From NCBI GenBank assembly GCA_020746105.1, contig CM036632.1:3100001-3164000 (forward strand): 64,000 nucleotides of DNA, read 5' to 3'. Source of the DNA: Trogon surrucura. Taxonomy: Eukaryota > Chordata > Aves > Trogoniformes > Trogonidae. Position numbers and translations under genes: made by a program. A model generated the notes under the pieces. It was not told the origin of the DNA, ran no database searches, and saw nothing but the letters and a program-made list of their open reading frames with translations. Shown one piece after another: positions 11,563 through 20,745 of the stretch; position 1 is the stretch's first letter; every line of letters starts with the position of its first letter.

Positions 11563-12049
11563 CCCAGCCAGTTTCCCCACCCCAAGATCATCCCTCCGCC
11601 TTCAGGAATCGCCCCCCTCCTCCTCCGCCGCAGCCGGGCGAGGGACGGACCCCTCGCCTTTCATCTCACCACACTCATTCAAGCTCCGCTTCTGTCGTAT
11701 AAGCAGTTTTCCAGCCCTTTTCCCCCCCCCTCCTTGCCCGTAACACACCCGCTCTGCATTGCATCCTATTCATATGTTTTCAATCATCGCCCTTTCGTTA
11801 TTTAAAACAAAGCACGCCGGGCCGCCCCCCCCCCCTCAACTCCAACCCCCGGCAGTCTGCTCCGAGCCCCCCTCGCTCCTCTGTTATTCCCTGGTTGGTT
11901 TGTTTATCGATGTCAACGGAGGATTTGGGGCTAAAAATTGCCGTGGGAGAAAGGGAGCGGGAGGTGAAAGTCCCACCGAGGGGCTTTCCGAAGGCGCAGC
12001 CAGATGTGCGAACCCCCGCGATTCCTCGGGTTATCTGCTAGATCCGGGT

Positions 12050-12090
12050 TTTTATATATATATATATTTTTTTTTTTTCCCCCCCCACCT
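12050..12090 (+). repeat. (TA)n followed by poly-T and poly-C
   Basis: TTTTTATATATATATATA runs directly into a poly-T tract and then a C-run at 12,080-12,086. It is compound low-complexity DNA. Confidence 0.85.
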
Positions 12091-12486
12091 CCCCCTGCCC
12101 CGCCAGCCACCGAATAAAAGAAAGAAAATCCATCAAGTCAGCGTTCTCACGTGCAGACAACGGCAAGGATAACCAGGCGCCCAACCGCGGCACCGCCGCA
12201 ACTTTTCTAAGTATAAAACCATGCACACCGATAACTCCTAAATGAAATAAGCCTCCCCGGGAAGATTTCCCTCTGCAGAGGCTTCCGCAGCCCCGTGCCC
12301 CGCTATTATTTTAACTTTGGAAAAAGTAGGAGTCAGGACGAGCGAAATGAACCCATCCCTTCGCGCACATACACAAATATTCCAAGTCTCAGCTGTATCT
12401 TTGTTCAGACACCCATCAATCGGCAAGTCAGGAGGATTTTTGGACCGGTTGCAAATTTCTTTATTACTTCCAGAAAAGCAAAACAA

Positions 12487-12580
12487 CCCCCCCCCCCCCC
12501 CCCACTCCCCAATCCACCATCACCACCTCCTCCGCCGCTGCTGCAAATAGGACACACGGACACACACACACACACACGTA
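12487..12580 (+). repeat. Poly-C tract and nearby (CA)n microsatellite
   Basis: A long run of C begins at about 12,487. It is followed after a short gap by CGGACACACACACACACACA around 12,555-12,577. Both are simple repeats; the poly-C run is a G-quadruplex-capable tract on the minus strand. Confidence 0.85.
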
Positions 12581-12605
12581 TGTACACCATATCCCCCCCT
12601 CCTTC

Positions 12606-12815
12606 CAAAAAAAAAAAAAAAAGAAAAACTCCGCGATGCCGGCGCCGTGCACCCATTCAATCGCAGCGGCACACGAGTTGCACAAGAGCAAAATAAATCC
12701 GGAAAAAAAAAAAGCTCGGTCGGCACGCATCGTCCCCCCCCTACCCCATCCCCTCCCCTTCCCCACTCCTTCAATTCTGCTGCGGTTTCAGTAAAAAAAA
12801 AAAAAAAAAGATGGG
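12606..12815 (+). repeat. Three poly-A tracts within about 210 bp
   Basis: A-runs occur near 12,607-12,628 (with one G), 12,702-12,713 and 12,793-12,809. None follows an interspersed element with target-site duplications, so they look like expanded simple tracts rather than retroposon tails. Confidence 0.75.
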
Positions 12816-12862
12816 AAAAAAGAGGGAGAAAAAAAGCACAAAGATGTAGCTTGCAACAATAC

Positions 12863-12943
12863 CTGCGCTGGTCCTCGCTCTCTCCTCTCTCTCCTGCTGG
12901 CTCGCTCTCCTCCTCTTCCAGAGCACAGTAGCCAGATTAGATC
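12863..12943 (-). other. Possible 81-bp exon (minus strand)
   Basis: Read on the minus strand, a pyrimidine tract ending TTTTTTTTTCTAAG abuts GATCTAATCTGG. The segment ends GCGCAG before GTATTG, a plausible donor. The interval is 81 bp, exactly 27 codons, and is open in the frame beginning GAT CTA. The encoded residues are Arg/Glu/Gly-rich because of a GAGAGAGG-type purine run, which is also typical of a 5' UTR. It could equally be the end of a first exon whose start lies further right. No protein match is claimed. Confidence 0.3.
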
Positions 12944-12975
12944 CTTAGAAAAAAAAATGTGAGAAATAGCACAAT

Positions 12976-13027
12976 TCTCCCTTTTTCTTTTTTTTTTTTT
13001 TCCTTTTTTTTTTTTTTTTTTCCTCTT
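12976..13027 (+). repeat. Poly-T-rich tract
   Basis: Long T-runs broken by CC pairs lie immediately upstream of the possible minus-strand exon and would add to its polypyrimidine context only if read on the plus strand. On the minus strand this is poly-A. Confidence 0.85.
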
Positions 13028-13415
13028 CCCTTCTCAGCAGCCCTTCTGAGCTCCTTCACTAACCATTATTCATAGACCACTAGGGGATATAAGGTAATTA
13101 GAAACGGCCCTATAGCATCCAGCCTGAAAATGTAATGCCAGCGGTAGGAGTGGTGGAGGGCTCTGGCTGCGGGCGGCTCCGGCAGAAAGTGCTCGGTGGA
13201 GCTGGGGACGAGGTGAGAAGTGGGGTGGAGAGGAGAGGGCGAGCGGCAGCGGGTGCTGGCGGCTCTCCCCGCAGACACCCAGGGTGGCCAAGGATGCCGA
13301 GGGCCAGCGGTTCGCTTTGGGGATGGTTGGGGAAGGGGTTTTTTTTTTTTGGAGGGGGGTGTTTTTTTGGGGGAAGGGGGTTCCGCCGTGCCCGTGTGTG
13401 AGCTGTGCTGGGGCT

Positions 13416-13453
13416 GCGTGTGTGTGTGTGTGTGTGTGTGCGTGTGTGTGTTT
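13416..13453 (+). repeat. (TG)n dinucleotide microsatellite
   Basis: About 18 TG units with one CG interruption. Alternating purine-pyrimidine sequence of this length can adopt Z-DNA. It is a likely polymorphic marker. Confidence 0.9.
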
Positions 13454-13534
13454 GTGCCAGGAATAGCAATCAGCAGAGGCAGCACACAGAGCGCAAAAAT
13501 GCCATCATGCAGGGTCAACAGAAAGCTGCAGACA

Positions 13535-13667
13535 TTTTTTTTTCCTTTTTTTTTTTTTTTTTTTTTTTTTTGTAAGCTTAATCCTCTGGAGCGAGGGAGA
13601 GGGAAAAGGAGGAGGCTGCTGCCGCCTTTATAGTTTTGATTTTTTTTTCTTTTTTTCTTTTTTTTTT
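13535..13667 (+). repeat. Two long poly-T tracts
   Basis: T-runs at about 13,535-13,571 and 13,638-13,667 flank a purine-rich GAGGGAGAGGGAAAAGG segment. They belong to the same cluster of A/T homopolymers as those between 11.5 and 12.8 kb. Confidence 0.85.
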
Positions 13668-16069
13668 CCCCTCTCCCAGCCTCGTAGCATCAGATTAACC
13701 CCCCCTCCCCTCCACAACACATGCCAGCCCCAGCCATCCCAACGCTCCGGGGAGATGCCGGAGTCGGCGTCGGGGGTGGGATGAGGGTCTCGCCGCCGCG
13801 CTGAGCTGGGTGGGATGAGCTTAGGTGGGCTCGCGCGACGGCGGGGAAGGGAAGCGAGAGGGAGGGGAAGGTGGAGGCAAAGGAACAAATCACACCTGCA
13901 GCTTTCTGCGCGCCGTAGCCAGCTGCAGCCCAGGCAGGAAAAATCCAGGCGCGCGGGCTCCCAGCGCCGCGCATCTGCGGGGATTTAGGCGCACGCTGAG
14001 CTGATGGTAGCTCATCGCCGGGAGCCATCGCTTTTGGGGGTTTATTTTAAGGGGGGAAGCGGGGGAGGGAGACGGTAACAAAGGGCAAGTCTTCCTCGCA
14101 CGCTGCTTTTTCCAAAGGGTAAAGGGGAGCGAGGGGGAGCTGGTCCCCTCGCCAAGAGAAGCGCGGTGCCGCTCGCCGCCGAGGGTTTCGGTGGCCCTGG
14201 CACACTGGGGTGCCCACGTCCTGCCGTGCCCACGCGGGCTGGCCGGGGTCGCTGTCGTGCAGCTCCGTGAGCGCCGGCTCCTTGCCCAAAGGGTGCAAAC
14301 GCCCAGCCCTGCCTCCTCCCACGACGCCGCTTGGAGCCTCTCTTTAATTGAACCAAAGCTGTTCACCTTGATAACGCAGCACGGCAGCAAGTTTCCGAGC
14401 CGTGCGCGGGGGGCTGGAGAGCTATTTGATCCACTTCCAAGGTGCTGCCTTTCAATTCAACCCCTTGCTCTTGAAGGATGGATAACCAGGCCCTCTCTTT
14501 TCCCTGTTAATTACTCGAGATAGCAGGCATCAAGCTGTTAAACAAACCAAACCTCATAAGGGGACCCAGCATCTGCCAAAGCAGGCTGCTTGCTGTCATC
14601 TCCCCCGTCCCTTTTTTTCGCCATCCTCATCTTCAACCCCATTCCCATCCTCAGCCCCAGCCCGGCTGTTGAGAGCTAATACACCACAGCACGCTCCCAA
14701 TTTCACACGTGGCTCTCTGCAGGATGGTAAACCAAGGAGGGACCTCACACCTCTCCCAGGATGCAGTATTTATCCTCCATAACCATGATCCCATCCTGCC
14801 CTTCACAGGCAAGAGCTCCTCCACCGCGTGGCACCACAGGCTGTGACTGCCGCCCTAGTCATGCCAAGGTGGGACATGCCCAATGGACATCACGCCCAGC
14901 TTCTCCTCAGGGACTGAGAGAAGACTAAAGGATTTGCTATTTTTACACTAGGATCCCATAAATGCAGGAATCTGGTCCATCCGGGTCGTTGCCCGGCTCT
15001 GGTATGTTTGAAATCGCCACCTCTGGGAGTCCTGTGATTTCAGGAGAACCTCAGCCCTGCCCTCCTTAAAAAAACACGGTGCGGAGAAAGGTTGAAACCA
15101 CAAGCCTCCAAGAGCCCCGTATGCAAATTAAATCACCACCACACGCTTTGTTTTCTGAACGCCGTGATTTTTTTTCCGGCAGCTTCGGAGTTCTGTGACT
15201 CGGATTTATGGGTTCACAAAGGCTGATTTCGTGACTTCTCAGCGCTTCTGAGGTGCCGGCACCCACGTCACCTCCATTTGCGTGACACGGCCGCGTCTGC
15301 CTCAGCCAACCGTCAGCTGGCTGGGAAACCATCACCTATCTTAGCAATTAACTTTACTCGTTAAAATCTCCGAGCTTGTAGAGGATGCTGCTGTGCAGTT
15401 GCACAGATGGGAAAGTTTCCATCCTCTCGATGAATCCTGGCTCCAGAGCATCCCCACGCGGACACGGCCCCGTGCCCCTCGCCTTCACCCCGAGCTACCG
15501 GCATCGAAAAGCCTCTTCCTCATCTTCGCCGCTGCGCGAGCAGGGCTCACCGATCCAAGTCCGAGGCTTCCCCGGTAGTAACCCCCCACTCCAACCTCCT
15601 CCTGCCCCGGGGGGGCTAAAAAAATAATGACTCATAGCAATGTCATTTCTGGAGCTGCTAAAACAAAGGCGCTCCTGCTCCCTCGGTGTCTCGCCGCTGT
15701 GACCTACAAAGATAAGGCTTCCTCCTCCTTCGTGCTGAGAAAAATGAGCTTTTCCCCACCAGCCTCCCCTTCCGCCTGACCCCGCCGTGCTCTGCTGGCC
15801 CGGGGTCCCTGGGACATCCCCCGTGCCTATGTGGGATGCTCTTCCTCATTCCTCTTCCTCTCAGCCCTCTTCCTGGCTGATTTTCTTCCAGTCCCACTCC
15901 GGACGATCCCAACGGATCGCTCTCATCCCCTGGAGCGGGTGACACCTCGCACCCGGTGCTCGCGGCGGGGAGCAGGCAAGCCCTGCCCTGACGCTCGTCA
16001 AGCTCGGAACGGATCCAATGGATTTTCATTTCCTAACTTTGCCCTTCGGGCTATTTCTAACGAGCTTCT

Positions 16070-16205
16070 TCAACGCTTAAAAAAGAATTAAAAAAAAATA
16101 AATATCCTTCATCCTGCAGGGTGGTGTCGGAGTGGCAACGCTCGGGATGACTGTGCCTGTGAGGAGGCTCGAAATTAATTATATCGTAATTAGGTAAGGG
16201 TGGGT
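16070..16205. promoter_or_regulatory. AT-richer block with homeodomain-type sites
   Basis: AAAGAATTAAAAAAAAATAA is followed by GCTCGAAATTAATTATATCG and TAATTAGGTAAGGG. The last motif is also a good 5' splice-site match (TAG then GTAAGG), but no exon boundary upstream is convincing. Overlapping TAATTA cores suggest paired homeodomain binding. Confidence 0.25.
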
Positions 16206-17030
16206 CATTGCACCGACCTCCTTGGACCAGCTCCTTCCTGGGACCAGGAGAACAGACAGAAACTCCCTCCCAGAGCAAAAAGGCTCTTTTTTTTTGGCCT
16301 TGAAAAATGTATGTATTTCCCTGGCGTGACGTTCAGCCCCAAGTTTGGAGCCACCGATGTCCTCCTGCAACCCTGTCCCCTCAACCCAGGACCCCCAGCG
16401 CCGAGCGCCCTGCGTAGCCTGTGCCCGCGTCACCAGCTCCGTCCACCCTCACCCTTCCCATCAAAAGAGAGGAATCGGTCCCAGGCGCCTTCGTTTCCGC
16501 TAATCAGATGGTTTAATGAGTTTCGGAGCGCTCGGCACATCACCACTTCACCCCACCACCCCCGCCGAGGCCGGCCCCACTCCCGCAGCGGGCCGAAGCC
16601 CCTGTTGTCTCGAAAGCTTTCCTTGGTGGGAGAGCAGTGATTATTTCTCTCAAAACGTCTCTTATAATGGAAACCATCTCTCCATCCCTCCTTGGTCTCC
16701 TCCTGCCGTGACCCAGGCTCCGTCGAGAGGAGCTCTGCTCCGAGGCAGTGCCGTGTTTCCATGGAAAGAGTGAATAGCAGAGTCTTCCCAGCGGTTTATT
16801 AGAATTCCTTTTACTTCGATGGAGAGTTTTAGAGCAAAGTAAAAAGGCTTTAATGTGGGGCTAATGGAGCCCCTGGGAAGTCCAGGAAGGAAATCTCCCC
16901 TGGAGAAGAGGAGGCGTGAGGAGAGGGAGGGCAACTTTCAAGACAAATTCCTGGACAGGTTGAAATTTTTTTGCAGAAGCCATCTCAGGCAGCGAGAAAT
17001 GGAAATGAATGTTTGTTTTATTTTTAACAG

Positions 17031-17129
17031 ATGTTACAAAAGACCTGCCAGTAATTCAGCGAACGATGCAAAACCTAGATCCCACTCATTTTTCCCGGCA
17101 TGTCTTCCATCCCCTCCCTCTCCCGCTCG
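17031..17129 (+). other. Possible 99-bp exon
   Basis: A polypyrimidine-rich acceptor (TTTGTTTTATTTTTAACAG, AG at 17,029-17,030) and a strong donor (CTCG then GTAAGA at 17,130) enclose 99 bp. Two of the three frames are open across the whole segment. One begins with codons for V-T-K-D-L-P-V-I-Q-R after two partial bases; the other reads C-Y-K-R-P-A-S. Neither is a protein I recognise. A length divisible by three with matching sites is suggestive but can occur by chance. Confidence 0.25.
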
Positions 17130-17134
17130 GTAAG

Positions 17135-17280
17135 AACGCTTATTTGCATTTAGCATATCATATATAAAAAAAAAATAAATTAAGCAATAAAATAACAATC
17201 GTAAGCCACTTCATTTCCTCTCTCCCTTAGGCTTTGGGTTCGGTTTAAATCCTTGGTTGTAGCAGCCATTAATTGTTTTT
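17135..17280. promoter_or_regulatory. AT-rich block with poly-A core
   Basis: TTGCATTTAGCATATCATAT is followed by an A-run and AATAAATTAAGCAATAAAAT. It contains octamer-like TTTGCAT-type and TAAT-like cores and two AATAAA hexamers. It could be an enhancer, or a polyadenylation region of a short transcript from the neighbouring possible exon. Neither is demonstrated. Confidence 0.2.
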
Positions 17281-17969
17281 AATAAATTTTTCTGTCTCTT
17301 CACGTTTCCCAAGCCTGCTTTGGGGGGTTCCCCTCTTTCCTGCTCCCCCGTCTCGCTCTTTCCCTGACGTTCCCCCAAGGGACACGACAGCTCTTGACTT
17401 TGTGAAGTGTTTGGAGCACAACGACGGCTCCTTCTTGCCTGGGGATGCCCCAGTGTGAAATGCAGCCTCCTCTTTGGGGGAAAACACAGGGATTTGGCCG
17501 TGGTTAAGAGACGGGGAGGAGGTATGATGAGGGGGATCCAAAAACCAGTGGCTGGAAGAGGAGTAAGAGCCCAGCCCTCTGAAAAATAAGGTGCAGAAGC
17601 CCAGGTGCTGCAGAGGTTGGCTTGCCCGCGGGCAACTACATCGATCTAAACCCAACCATGGTGCCAGAGCGGTACCTGGGGTGAGGTACAGCACTTGTAA
17701 ACACGAAAACCACACTGGGAGGCCAGTGACAGTCCTGGGTAGAGTAGCCCTGAGTCCCACAGAGGCCAGATCTCCCGAAAATGAGTTGGGCAGCTCCTTG
17801 TTTAACACTTGACTGCAAAACGCAACACGCAACAGCTCCCCTTTTTCACGCCTCACCATGGAAAACCCCTTCTCCTCTCCTTGTACCCAACTTTCCAAAG
17901 AGCAAAGGCCCACAGAAAACGTGGACCGGGCAAATCCACGCACGCAGCCACGTGTGCAGGTCACGGTTC

Positions 17970-18020
17970 CCACACGTATACCAGGAACGCTCACGGATAT
18001 ACAGGAACGCTGCAGGAGAT
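17970..18020 (+). repeat. Local duplication of a ~20-bp segment
   Basis: CACGTATACCAGGAACGCT is followed after three bases by CGGATATACAGGAACGCT. The shared ATA-C-AGGAACGCT core marks an imperfect two-copy direct repeat. Confidence 0.6.
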
Positions 18021-19142
18021 GCCACGGCGTTGGGGTTTTTTTAAGCGCAAAGGATGGTGCTCTTCCAGCTCAGACTCACGAGACGAAGGGCAGAAAATCC
18101 AGGGCCATTTTCTGCCTCGTTTCTCGTTAGCGCCTCCGTGTGCATGGCCCCCAGTGGGACATACTCCACGGCCTCGTCAGCCCTCGCGCCGGCGCGGCTT
18201 GTGCTGGGTTCCCGCTGCATTGATGCCGCGTTCGCGGGATCCCAAAGCAGGAAGGAGGAGACGGGCTCCAAAGAGCAGCTGAGACAACCGGGGTGTCCCT
18301 GTGCCCTTCACCGACCCTGATCCTGCCTGATTTCCAGGCAGAAAATGGCACCCGCGCGCGTTTCCAGGTGACGGAGGGAAGCTGGCTGTTTGCACCGAGC
18401 TTTCTCCTCTTGCCGTTACAATTCTGCACCTGGTTAGCAACTGTCGGAAAGAGGTTAATCACAGTCCTTAAATCAGGAACCTCGCTGTGGTATGCGCGGG
18501 ATGCACATCTGCGCTCTCCAAGGCTCGTCCCCAGCGGCATTCGGGAGGAGGCAACATGCCAAAAATCCAAAACCCATCCCCATCACAACACCGAATAAGC
18601 CCCATGCCCCCCACAATGGGCGACAAGAATCCCAGGGGGAGGGATCCCCATTAATTCCTCGAGCCGGTCCTGCAAACGCTGTGCCCCCAGCCCCGCCACG
18701 GCTGCGGGTTAAAGGCATCTCGGTTAATGCAGGGTTGGCACAGCCGTTACGGCAAAGAAAAGGCTTTTTAGGGGGTCGTTATTTTGCTCACTGGCCAGCC
18801 TTGTGATGGAGGGGAGGAGATGTTGCCTCAAAACACCTGGGGAGCGACCTGTGGGGACTACGTGTGCTGTCGAACGCGGACCCACAGCTCTGCCCCACAT
18901 CGGATCGGCCCTCAGCGGAGCGCCCAGCTTTGCTCCTGGCTTTCAAGCATTGCAACACCTGGCCTGGCCTTGCTATCTCCAGGCCTTGCCCAGGGGATCA
19001 CGCTGCTCTCCCCGTTTGGGGCAAACGCATAGTTTCAGAGCATTGGAGCCCTCTGGGGAAGCGCCCGGCTGGTGCTCATCCGGATCCTGAGCCGCTCGTG
19101 CCGCAGAGCCGGCGGCACTAACCGCCGGAGACGGAGGCTGTT

Positions 19143-19170
19143 ACGCGCGCGCACGCACACGCACGTGCAC
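19143..19170. other. 28-bp alternating purine-pyrimidine tract (Z-DNA-prone)
   Basis: Every base alternates purine and pyrimidine through ACGCGCGCGCACGCACACGC and on to GTGCAC. Such CG/CA-rich alternation is the classical Z-DNA-forming sequence. A canonical E-box CACGTG sits at 19,162-19,167 inside it. Function is inferred only. Confidence 0.6.
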
Positions 19171-20719
19171 AGCCCGGAAAATGGAGAGGAATTGATCCCG
19201 GAGGCAAATCTCTTTTGTTCCAACCCCATTGCTGTAACTGGATCTCCCCAGGTTCTCGGCTCAGGAGCTGCGGCGGATCGCATCGCTTTCATGCCTTCTC
19301 CCGGTGCCAGCTTGTCACATTCCCCCTCGTCGCCGACGGACGGGCGAGAAGGGGAGGCATCGCTCACAGCGCTTGTTTACCTCGCTGCCGCGCACGAGGG
19401 GTGTACGGCGGTAATGAGCAAAAAACCCGAGAGGGAGCGGACTGCAGATCCGCGGCATGAGACCACCCCTCAGCTCACAGGCTGCCCCTTTCTAACGAGG
19501 TGTCCCCCTCCCCGTCCTCCTCCCTGCCAGGCTCCCCACGCCCCGACAGCCTCCCGCCTTTCCCCTGCCGACTCGTGTGGTTTTTTTTCCGACTGCAGAA
19601 ATGCTGATTCACAGGAGGCGTTTGGGAGGCACAGAGAGGAACGACCCGGCTGCTGCTGCCTGCGCAGGCAGCGCTGCCTCTGCGCAACGCCACCCGAAAG
19701 CACCCGGCCTCCCCGCGCGCTTTTCCACCGGTGATTAGCGACAACGAAGCCGCTGCAGTTTAATCCGCTCTGCGTTTATTCCAGCACCTCTTACCCAGCG
19801 ACTCCCTCGCCTCTCAGCGAGGTGAATTCAGCCCCCCTCCAGCCCCCCGGGCACAGCTCACGTGCTGATTTTTTCCTCTCCTTTCCGCACAGGGGAAAGT
19901 GAGGTGGGAGATTTCACGCCGTGCGCCTTGCACAGCGCGATGCCGGGATAGCTGGGCTGAGGACGGCGGGGAAGGAGGCAGGGTGGATGGCACACGGGTC
20001 CCCAGAGAGGTACTTTGAGGTAGGGCAAAGCAACCCTGACCAGCCGCTGTGCCTGTGTCAGAGCCCTTGCTCGTGGGATGCTTTGCTGCATCACCAGCGA
20101 TCCGGACGCCGTCTACTCCTTCCAGGGCAGCCAGTACCCGGCGGTGGGATCTGCGTCCCCACTGGCCTCCTGGCATCAGAAGTCACGTCATGAGCTGAAC
20201 CTGCCTGCCCTGTCTCACTTCCTCTCTCCTGCCAGCCTGGTGCATCTGGTGTGGTCCTTGCCCACAGCAGGCCTGAAACTGGAGACAGGGAAATGCTGCT
20301 TTTTCAGGGAAGGGTTTGGGGACTGTGTTCTCCACAGCCCGGAGCAGGCAAATGGCTGCAAAAGCAAGGGCCGTCTTCTCCAAAGTCCACGTCCTGACCC
20401 TCTCAGACAATCACGACACCTTGCAGAAGAGCTCAGGTAGATAGAGCCAACCTGTTCTACTCCATCCTGCATGTTCAGTCGCGTTCACCGACCCCCTTCG
20501 CTTCTACTCCTCGAGGCGACACTTCACCCCAAAGTCATCCGCAGTGCCATGATGGCTGCAAACACTCTGGGACCTCGTGCACTGAAGCACCACGCGACAC
20601 AGACCTTCCTTCGCCCTCATGCTCCTCCCTGCTCCACTTCCCTCTGCACCAGCTCAGCACTGCTTGGGCCAGGCAGGATCTGACCCAGAACAGGCGAGGT
20701 AAACCTGGTGAGCTAGGCA

Positions 20720-20745
20720 CAAAAGCCGGGCACAAAAGCCGATAT
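20720..20745 (+). repeat. Tandem duplication, about 12 bp
   Basis: GGCACAAAAGCC is present twice in direct succession, separated by GG. It is a small, apparently recent duplication. Confidence 0.7.

Larger units (their letters stand above)
11040..14330. promoter_or_regulatory. Promoter-like CpG/AT mosaic rich in homopolymers
   Basis: CpG-rich stretches (about 11,150-11,370, 11,600-11,680, 12,000-12,040 and 13,700-14,280) alternate with AT-rich blocks such as GATTTTATTATATTCGACTA (11,407 on) and ATTCATATGTTTTCAATCAT (11,768 on). Many long poly-T, poly-A, poly-C and dinucleotide tracts are interspersed. A plus-strand TATA-like GATATAAGG lies near 13,085. Long A/T tracts exclude nucleosomes and often border vertebrate promoters. 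Transcription start and direction are not determined; a minus-strand exon candidate lies inside. Confidence 0.4.

Noticed and set aside
12606..12815. Retroposon poly-A tails
   Set aside because: No element body or target-site duplication accompanies the A-runs.
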